From contig JAUUWR010000027.1 in NCBI GenBank assembly GCA_030588935.1, forward strand, positions 1-11,546: DNA of 11,546 nucleotides, given 5' to 3'. This document shows positions 6,707-11,546 of this stretch, one piece after another. How positions within the stretch are numbered: the first letter of the stretch is position 1; each line of letters begins with the position of its first letter. A model generated the notes under the pieces. The model was given only the letters and a program-made list of their open reading frames with translations, did not search any database and was not told where the DNA came from. A program made the position numbers and the translations under genes. Source of the DNA: a bacterium (lineage in GTDB: Archaea; Nanobdellota; Nanobdellia; Pacearchaeales; GW2011-AR1).

Positions 6707-7327
6707 CATATTTCTTGTCAAATGTCACTAAGAGAAGATAATCTGAAAATTACATGTTTTAAAATGGGATTTGAAAAAACTATAAAATATGCATTTGGAA
6801 TTAGTTTAATAGCTGGGCTTGGATATGCTACTGGGGTAGGAGTAATTGCTTTATCTGATAAAAATCCCAAAGAAATATCAGAGAAGAAAATTGTAAGTAT
6901 AAAAGATGAAAGTTCATATAAAATGGCGCAAGCAATTTATGGAGAAGCTGCAAATCAGCCTGAAAAAACAAGAGAATTAGTTGGAAGAGTTATATTAAAT
7001 AGAGTTGGCAAAAAAGGATATGCTTCTAATATTGAGGAAGTGATAACTGGAGGAAATAATTTTAGCTGTGTTACATGCAAAAAAAATAAAAACTGGAGAC
7101 AGGCAACCGGAGAATTAGAAATGAATAATTATGAAAAAATGATTTTTAAAAGATGTCTGCAAGATGCAAAAGATGTTTTAAATGGAAAAAAGATAGGAGT
7201 TTTAAGAGAAAACGAACTTGTTGCTTATCATGATGTTTCTATTGAAAAACCAAAAGATAGATACTGGGATTCTTTAGAAAAAGTTTTTAAACAAGGAAGA
7301 TTGGTTTTTTATGCGCCGAAGAACTAA
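6692..7327 (+). CDS. SleB/CwlJ-like cell-wall hydrolase, membrane-anchored
   Basis: The C-terminal part resembles the Hydrolase_2 (SleB) family, which cleaves peptidoglycan in bacteria. From the start used here: a basic N-terminus, one hydrophobic segment (about 34-54, AFGISLIAGLGYATGVGVIA) that acts as signal anchor, a short linker, then MAQAIYGEAANQPE (about 78-91) with the likely catalytic glutamate E85, VGRVILNRV (about 97-105), a NNFSC motif with a second Cys three residues on, and the end VFYAPK. The domain would face outside the cell. Start choice: 6692 fits the TATA spacing; 6764 (187 aa) would put the hydrophobic segment nearer the N-terminus and is the main alternative; a TTG at 6650 lies upstream of the TATA box and is unlikely. 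Its stop overlaps that of the convergent TrpRS gene. Known archaea lack bacterial murein, so the target is uncertain. Confidence 0.85.
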   Translation: MTYVIHISCQMSLREDNLKITCFKMGFEKTIKYAFGISLIAGLGYATGVGVIALSDKNPKEISEKKIVSIKDESSYKMAQAIYGEAANQPEKTRELVGRVILNRVGKKGYASNIEEVITGGNNFSCVTCKKNKNWRQATGELEMNNYEKMIFKRCLQDAKDVLNGKKIGVLRENELVAYHDVSIEKPKDRYWDSLEKVFKQGRLVFYAPKN

Positions 7328-8451
7328 TTATTCCTAAAAACAAACTTATCAACCTGCTTTTTCGCAAGCTGTCTTCTTTTTTGATGTTGCCTTAAAAAGC
7401 TATTAATTTTTTCTATTAATATTTGTTTTAGTTCACTTGTTAGCAGATTTCCAGATTTATAATTATCATATATCTGCCTTAGTTTATTATCATCTGGCTC
7501 AAAAAACATCTTTAGATATTGGAAACTAACATCTATGTTTGGGTTTCCGCCTTTTTTTCTGTGTTCTGCTGTAGTGGGTTGTCCGCCTGAAAAAGCGTAT
7601 TTTTTGATTTTATGTTCGACTTCTTTTTCTGTATCAGTCATAGCTATAAAAGATGTTTCATCACTAGAAGACATTTTTCCCCCACCTTTTAGTCCAGGAA
7701 GAAATTTATGATAGGTAGAAGCAATTGGAATAAATTTATATTCTTTGTGACGATTAGCCATTCCTCTTGCTATTCTTATATGAGGGTCCTGGTCAATTCC
7801 TACTGGAATAAATGTTGGATAAGAGCCTTCAAATTCTGGTAATTGGGGGTGGTACATATCTGCTGCTTGGAGGAGAGATGCATTGATTTTTCCAGGAGAG
7901 AGGCTTCCGTATACTGCTTTAAATTCATTAAAAGTTGCATATCTTGAAAACTGTGAAGCTAATGAATAAAAAGCATTTGATTTTTTAAAATCAGAAGACC
8001 TGGAACTTTGGAAATAAAAATCTAAATTTTTTGGTTTTAATCCTAGGGCAATGTAATTTAACAAATACTGGTCTATTGCAGTTTTTCTTAGTTCAGATAG
8101 TTTCTGCTGTCTTGTACTATAAGCTTCTAAGTCTGCAACTGCTATATACAACTTTGCTCCCAATTCTTGGTAGAGGGTGAATTGTTTTGCTAATAACATA
8201 TGGCCTAGATGAAACTTGCCAGTAGGCATTAAACCTGTCATCATAATAAACTTCTTTTTATTTTTAATAGCATTAAGAATTATTCCAAAATCTCTATGTG
8301 CAAAAATCACTTTTCTTCTAAAAAGGATATTGTCTTCAAATTTTTTAGGAAGTTTAGGTAAGGCTTTTATTCCAAATTCTTTAATAAGTTTCCCATAATC
8401 TATTTTTCCTTTGACTTCCCATGGGGTTATTTTTTGTTTCTCTTTTTTCAT
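7324..8451 (-). CDS. trpS: Tryptophanyl-tRNA synthetase, archaeal/eukaryal type
   Basis: Class I synthetase that charges tRNA-Trp with tryptophan. It starts with the archaeal-style TPWEVKGKIDYGKLIKEFG (about 9-27), followed by the HIGH-equivalent HLGH (81-84) after TGLMPTGKF, AVADLEA (about 104-110), the tryptophan-enzyme signature VGIDQDPH (217-224) and the KMSKS-equivalent KMSSS (259-263). The C-terminal region with AFSGGQPTTAEHR, GNPNIDVSFQYL and SGNLLTSELK follows the human/archaeal enzyme closely. Length (375 aa) is normal for archaea. A TATA-like box (8472-8479, minus) is 20 bases before the ATG, supporting this start. The stop codons of this gene and the convergent SleB-like gene share bases, so their transcripts must overlap at the 3' ends. 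Confidence 0.96.
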   Translation of the reverse strand: MKKEKQKITPWEVKGKIDYGKLIKEFGIKALPKLPKKFEDNILFRRKVIFAHRDFGIILNAIKNKKKFIMMTGLMPTGKFHLGHMLLAKQFTLYQELGAKLYIAVADLEAYSTRQQKLSELRKTAIDQYLLNYIALGLKPKNLDFYFQSSRSSDFKKSNAFYSLASQFSRYATFNEFKAVYGSLSPGKINASLLQAADMYHPQLPEFEGSYPTFIPVGIDQDPHIRIARGMANRHKEYKFIPIASTYHKFLPGLKGGGKMSSSDETSFIAMTDTEKEVEHKIKKYAFSGGQPTTAEHRKKGGNPNIDVSFQYLKMFFEPDDNKLRQIYDNYKSGNLLTSELKQILIEKINSFLRQHQKRRQLAKKQVDKFVFRNN

Positions 8452-8471
8452 ATTATTATATGGGTTTTGTG

Positions 8472-8479
8472 TATATAAA
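8472..8479 (-). promoter_or_regulatory. TATA box of the TrpRS gene
   Basis: The minus strand reads TTTATATA, with 20 bases between the box and the ATG at 8451. Confidence 0.55.
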
Positions 8480-8566
8480 TATTACTTAATGGGGTGTTTT
8501 GAGAAAGGAAATAAGCGATTTAAGAAAATTAATCATTAACAAAAAAGAAAATAAAGAGGGTTCGAA

Positions 8567-8600
8567 CAGGATGATCGAATGCAATCTGTTGACACCAGGT
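8567..8600 (+). pseudogene. Degenerate 5'-half copy of the downstream class II tRNA
   Basis: This stretch matches 8660-8700 of the tRNA gene: CAGGATG is shared, about eight bases of the D arm are missing, and the last 26 bases differ at two positions and one added base. The anticodon stem-loop survives: ATCTG and CAGGT still pair (one T-G wobble) around a TTGACAC loop that keeps the GAC triplet. No variable arm, T arm or acceptor 3' strand follows, so it cannot fold as a tRNA. It ends 57 bases before the intact gene. It is best read as a partial tandem duplication or an integration scar; a role as a small RNA is possible but unsupported. Confidence 0.7.
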
Positions 8601-8626
8601 TATGGTATTTGAAATGAATCGAAATA

Positions 8627-8634
8627 TTTAAATG
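8627..8634 (+). promoter_or_regulatory. TATA box of the tRNA gene
   Basis: TTTAAATG, preceded by CGAAA (8620-8624, a BRE-like purine run), with 23 bases before the first tRNA base at 8658. This is the spacing of the protein gene promoters here and argues that the tRNA is transcribed. Confidence 0.6.
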
Positions 8635-8657
8635 TTTCGGTTGGTTTAGAGAATAGC

Positions 8658-8739
8658 GCCAGGATGGCAGAGTGGTCAATGCAACCTGCTGACACCAGGT
8701 ACCCTTCGGGGTGTGTGGGTTCGATTCCCATTCCTGGCG
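8658..8739 (+). tRNA. Class II tRNA with GAC (Val) anticodon and serine-like body
   Basis: All parts of a class II cloverleaf are present. Acceptor GCCAGGA (8658-8664) pairs fully with TCCTGGC (8732-8738). D stem GCA/TGC (8667-8669, 8680-8682) encloses GAGTGGTCAA. Anticodon stem ACCTG/CAGGT (8684-8688, 8696-8700) is perfect around the seven-base loop CTGACAC, so the anticodon is GAC (8691-8693), which reads valine codons GUC/GUU. The variable arm ACCC-TTCG-GGGT (8701-8712) is long. T arm GTGGG-TTCGATT-CCCAT (8715-8731). The discriminator is G, typical of tRNA-Ser and not of tRNA-Leu (A). No CCA is encoded and there is no room for an intron. Archaeal tRNA-Val is class I, so body and anticodon disagree. 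Confidence 0.9.
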
Positions 8740-8802
8740 TATTTACAATAAAAACTAAACAAAGAAAAACCCAAATAATCTAACCATTCAACACCAAAAA
8801 AC

Positions 8803-8810
8803 TTTAAATA
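8803..8810 (+). promoter_or_regulatory. TATA box of the cyclase-like membrane protein gene
   Basis: TTTAAATA with 21 bases before the ATG at 8832; it predicts a leaderless mRNA and supports this start codon. Confidence 0.6.
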
Positions 8811-8831
8811 TGCTGTTCTATTAAACTATCT

Positions 8832-10940
8832 ATGAAAAAAAGAAGTTTAATTTTGATGTTAGTTATGACTTTATTCTTAATTGTGAATGTATCGGCTGGA
8901 ATTTATTTCTCCCAGCCAGAATCATATTATAATTTGGGGGATGTTATAGAAATTGAGGTTATTGTGGACCCGATTCTTGAAGGATTTTTAAAAGTTGATT
9001 TGGTCTGCGATGGTGGGACTGTAAATATTTTTAATGGGGTGTCTAATGAAGAAGGCAAGGTTAATATTAAGTTTCCCTTGACATTTAGTTATATTAAAGA
9101 AAATAGCGGGGATTGTTATTTTTTAGGGCAATATTCTGAAATGAGCCAGCAGAGCAGAGGATTTGAAATTTCTAAAGCTCTTGATGTTTGGTTAGATACT
9201 GAGAATTTAGTTTCTAAGCCTGGAGAAGAGATTGTTGTTAGCGGCACTGCAAAAAGATTAAATGGCATAGGTATTAATGGAGAAATTGAATTAACAATTC
9301 CTTTATTGAAACTAATGACTTCTGAAAGTGAATCCACAGAAACTGAGAGTAATGAAAGTGAAGAAGAGGAAGAAAATTCAGAAGAGACAGAAACAACTGA
9401 AGTTATTGATACAGGAATTTTTTATGGAAGAGTTACTGATGGACAATTTTCAGTTAGTTTCAAATTAAGAGAAGATACTCCTGGAGGAGATTATAGAATT
9501 GATGTTCTTGCTTATGAAAAAGATTCTTTAGATAGAATAACAAGCGAAGGAGTTGCAATGGCTAATCTTCAGGTTTTGCAGATTTTAAAAAATGTAGAAA
9601 TTGCTTTGGATACTCAGAGTATAGACCCTGGGGAAAATTTTAATTTCAAGCCAATGTTAACTGACCAATCAGGACAGCCTATTTATGATGAAGTTTCTGT
9701 TATAATAAGGGATGAAGATTCAACCAGAGTTTATGAGCAAATTCTTCAATCAGGAGAAACAAATGCGTACCAAATTCCTGCTAATTTAAGTGCTGGATAT
9801 TATGAACTTGAGGCATCATCTGGAGAGATTAATTCAATGAAAAAATTTCATATTAATGAGAAAGCAATTGTTTCATTTGAAATAATAAATAATAGTTTGA
9901 TTGTTACTAATGTTGGGAATATTCCTTATAAAAAAGATATTCAGGTTGAGTTAAATGGGAAGCCTTTTGTCAGGAAAGTTAATTTGGATTTGGGAGAAAG
10001 TCAGGAGTTTAAGTTGACTGGGACTGGCGAATATAATGTTAAGATAAGCGATGGGGAGACAGAAGTTTCTAAAGGAGGAGTTATGCTGACAGGACATGCA
10101 GTTAATGTCGAGGCTGTTAAAAAAGGGTTTATTGCTTACACGCCAATTGTATGGATATTTTTCATAATTGTTTTTGGTGCAGGTATTTTATTCTTTTTTA
10201 GAAATATTTTAAAAAAGAAATCTTTTGCTTATCCTTTTAAAGGGAAACTTAAGAGTGGGTTAGAGAGAATTAGGTTGAAAAAGAAATCTGATGGTTTAAG
10301 CGGAACTAAGGTTGAGAAAGAAAAGCCAATTAAATCTTTAATACCAAATAAGGCAGAGTCGGTGTTAGTTTTAAAAGGGCATAAAAACAGGGCAACGGTT
10401 CTTGCTTTAAAAATTAAAAATAAATTAACCAGAGCTAATAAAAAAGATTTGGGGAAAATTATTAAACCAATATCTAATGGGAAAGGGGCGGTTTATGAAA
10501 CCGGGAGCTATTTAATTGGAGTATTTAGTCCATTAATTACAAAAACTTTTAAAAACGAAGTAAGGGCTGCAAAAGTTGCTGGATTACTGCAAGCTTCATT
10601 AAAACAATATAATAAAAGATTCTCTGATAAGATAGAGTTTGGAATTGGAATTAATTCAGGGAATATTATAAGTAAAATTGAAAATGGAAAGTTGAAATTT
10701 ACTGCTCTTGGCAACCTGATTCCGAGTGTAAAAAGAATTGCAGAAGCTTCTGATGAAAAAGTTTTGCTGACAAAAGATGCTTATGAAAAAGCAGGCTCAG
10801 AAGTTAAAGCAACAAAACATGGAGATGTTTATGAAGTCAGGAGAGTCCTTGATGTTGAAAGAAACAAGGCATTTATTGATGGTTTTTTGAGGAGGATTGG
10901 GGTTGAGAAGAATAAGAAGGGGATGGTTGATTTTGGGTAG
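8832..10940 (+). CDS. Membrane receptor-like protein with cytoplasmic class III cyclase-like domain, 702 aa
   Basis: A signal peptide (about 1-22, basic MKKRS then a hydrophobic run to VSAG) leads to a large exterior of beta-rich, Ig-like segments: about 24-115, 116-250 and 250-345, each opening with a phrase such as YYNLGDVIEIEV, SKPGEEIVVSG or DPGENFNFKP. An acidic Ser/Glu/Thr linker (about 163-190) interrupts the second one. After a TGHAV motif (420-424) comes one membrane span (about 437-456), a Lys-rich linker, and residues about 508-672 that resemble the class III adenylate/guanylate cyclase domain: ATVLALKIKN, ETGSYLIGVFSP, FGIGINSGNII and TALGNLIPSVKRIAEAS line up with the family's LFaDI, GD-avF, GIGI--G and GD-VN-AaR motifs. 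The two metal-binding aspartates are replaced, so catalysis is doubtful; it may sense or bind nucleotide, or act as a structural partner. No ligand can be named. Confidence 0.85.
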   Translation: MKKRSLILMLVMTLFLIVNVSAGIYFSQPESYYNLGDVIEIEVIVDPILEGFLKVDLVCDGGTVNIFNGVSNEEGKVNIKFPLTFSYIKENSGDCYFLGQYSEMSQQSRGFEISKALDVWLDTENLVSKPGEEIVVSGTAKRLNGIGINGEIELTIPLLKLMTSESESTETESNESEEEEENSEETETTEVIDTGIFYGRVTDGQFSVSFKLREDTPGGDYRIDVLAYEKDSLDRITSEGVAMANLQVLQILKNVEIALDTQSIDPGENFNFKPMLTDQSGQPIYDEVSVIIRDEDSTRVYEQILQSGETNAYQIPANLSAGYYELEASSGEINSMKKFHINEKAIVSFEIINNSLIVTNVGNIPYKKDIQVELNGKPFVRKVNLDLGESQEFKLTGTGEYNVKISDGETEVSKGGVMLTGHAVNVEAVKKGFIAYTPIVWIFFIIVFGAGILFFFRNILKKKSFAYPFKGKLKSGLERIRLKKKSDGLSGTKVEKEKPIKSLIPNKAESVLVLKGHKNRATVLALKIKNKLTRANKKDLGKIIKPISNGKGAVYETGSYLIGVFSPLITKTFKNEVRAAKVAGLLQASLKQYNKRFSDKIEFGIGINSGNIISKIENGKLKFTALGNLIPSVKRIAEASDEKVLLTKDAYEKAGSEVKATKHGDVYEVRRVLDVERNKAFIDGFLRRIGVEKNKKGMVDFG

Positions 10941-10941
10941 G

Positions 10942-10960
10942 GGGTTTTATTTAATTTTTA
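10942..10960 (+). terminator. T-rich archaeal-type terminator
   Basis: The stop codon of the cyclase-like gene is followed at once by GGGG and then TTTTATTTAATTTTT without a hairpin, which fits the T-run terminators of archaea. Confidence 0.45.
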
Positions 10961-10990
10961 CCTATAATTTACAATTAATTAAGTTATGCA

Positions 10991-11045
10991 GATGAGTTTG
11001 CTTAAGTTCTCATCTTTCGAACTTATATTCTTATAAGATATTAAT
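10991..11045. repeat. Copy of a short intergenic element between convergent genes
   Basis: GATGAG (10991-10996) pairs with CTCATC (11009-11014) around a 12-base loop that includes the palindrome CTTAAG. The word GCTTAAGTTCTCAT (11000-11013) recurs with one change at 4833-4820, and CTTATAAGATATTAAT (11030-11045) is repeated exactly on the minus strand at 4251-4236. It lies between the ends of two convergent genes, so it may serve as a bidirectional 3' structure. Confidence 0.4.
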
Positions 11046-11056
11046 GTTTTATTTAA

Positions 11057-11392
11057 TTATATAATAGAATTTCTTTCATTTTCTAATAATCTTTCTAAGG
11101 CTGTTTTGTGTGCTTTATCTAAACTCCTTTGAGTTTTTGCATATAAGTTAGTTATAGATTTTGAGCTAAAAATAAGCCTTACATCAACCCCTGCAATTTT
11201 TCCACTGTATTTTCTATTATATCTTGTAGGTTTTTTAAATTTACAATCATCAAACAAACAAGGAATTTGATTTTCATATTGTAATCTATGTAATGGTTTG
11301 TGAAATGAATATTCTTCATCAACTCTTTCTCTGGGTTTTTCGCCTCTAAGTTCATGGTAGCTTTGACTACTTGGTATAAATCCTTTAGACAT
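11057..11392 (-). CDS. Unknown small basic protein, 111 aa
   Basis: I do not recognise a family. The N-terminal part is polar and rich in Arg, Glu, His and Tyr (RGEKPRERVDEEYSFHK, about 16-32), with a Cys pair in IPCLFDDCKF (about 43-52). The middle part (KIAGVDVRLIFSSKSI, about 65-80) could form a beta hairpin, and the C-terminal third is a charged helix (LDKAHKTALERLLENE). There is no signal peptide or membrane span. An A/T-rich box (TTTTTTAAC on the minus strand, about 11413-11421) lies 20 bases before the ATG, as at the other leaderless genes, which favours this frame over an overlapping 74-codon frame at 11179-11403. It lies about 47 bases downstream of another minus-strand gene. Confidence 0.6.
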   Translation of the reverse strand: MSKGFIPSSQSYHELRGEKPRERVDEEYSFHKPLHRLQYENQIPCLFDDCKFKKPTRYNRKYSGKIAGVDVRLIFSSKSITNLYAKTQRSLDKAHKTALERLLENERNSII

Positions 11393-11439
11393 ACTTCTAA
11401 CAAGAACTTAAAGTTAAAAAATATTTATGTGATAAATAT

Positions 11440-11546
11440 TTACAACCACTTCACAACATGAATCTGTTCTGGGTCATCTCCTGTGGATTTTACAAACTTG
11501 TTTTTTTTGTAAAATCTTTGGGCATTTTTCATTGTTGGATAAGTAT
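11440..11546 (-). CDS. C-terminal end of a gene cut by the right edge (possibly a GNAT acetyltransferase)
   Basis: One minus-strand frame is open from the right edge to a TAA at 11440-11442, giving 34 residues ending in QIHVVKWL. The phrase NAQRFYKKNKFVKS resembles the final helix and strand of GNAT N-acetyltransferases (N--A--FY-k-GF), where acetyl-CoA binds, but the usual glycine is an asparagine and the piece is short. The family call is therefore weak; the presence of a coding end is moderately supported by codon-like composition and position. Confidence 0.45.
   Translation of the reverse strand, partial: TYPTMKNAQRFYKKNKFVKSTGDDPEQIHVVKWL

Noticed and set aside
8558..8600. GGGTTCGAAC just before the half-tRNA, suggesting a permuted tRNA (3' half before 5' half)
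   Set aside because: No complementary strand for the T stem and no acceptor 3' strand is present, so the halves cannot form a tRNA.
11179..11403. Overlapping 74-codon minus-strand frame
   Set aside because: It overlaps the 111-codon frame, has less protein-like composition, and its ATG fits the upstream A/T box less well.
1..11546. CRISPR array, insertion sequence or prophage
   Set aside because: No regularly spaced repeats, transposase, integrase or terminal inverted repeats are visible.

Overview
The window looks like a piece of an AT-rich DPANN-type archaeal chromosome (Woesearchaeota or Pacearchaeota are my best guesses, inferred from gene style and not from a marker phylogeny). The supporting signs are an archaeal/eukaryal-type TrpRS, TTTAAATA or TATAAATA promoter boxes 20-24 bases before most starts, no visible Shine-Dalgarno sequences, and a tRNA gene without an encoded CCA. 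Several genes have no family I can name.

Layout. Positions 1-4792 are a minus-strand block read from right to left: an unknown 166-residue protein, an unknown 486-residue coiled-coil-rich protein, an unknown acidic 180-residue protein, and a large endonuclease IV/sugar-isomerase-like TIM-barrel protein cut by the left edge. A small plus-strand gene with a possible papain-like Cys-His-Asp triad (4939-5292) converges on a bacterial-type threonyl-tRNA synthetase that lacks the N-terminal editing region (5311-6609, minus). Divergent from it is a membrane-anchored SleB-like cell-wall hydrolase whose promoter carries a perfect 16-bp palindrome. Its stop codon overlaps that of a convergent tryptophanyl-tRNA synthetase (7324-8451, minus).

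The 8452-8831 gap holds a complete class II tRNA gene whose anticodon reads GAC (valine) although its long variable arm and G discriminator suggest serine. A degenerate copy of its 5' half lies just upstream. Then comes a 702-residue membrane protein (8832-10940, plus) with a signal peptide, a beta-rich exterior, one membrane span and a cytoplasmic class III nucleotide-cyclase-like domain that seems to have lost its metal-binding aspartates. The right end has a small unknown minus-strand gene and the C-terminal end of a further minus-strand gene.

How the genes fit together. Two tRNA synthetases and a tRNA sit near each other, but promoter positions suggest mostly single-gene transcription. 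The minus-strand block 1-4173 is the best candidate for a functional unit, of unknown role. The hydrolase and the cyclase-like receptor are both predicted surface or membrane proteins, which would suit a cell that lives in contact with others; that is inference. The most unusual item is the class II tRNA with a valine anticodon.
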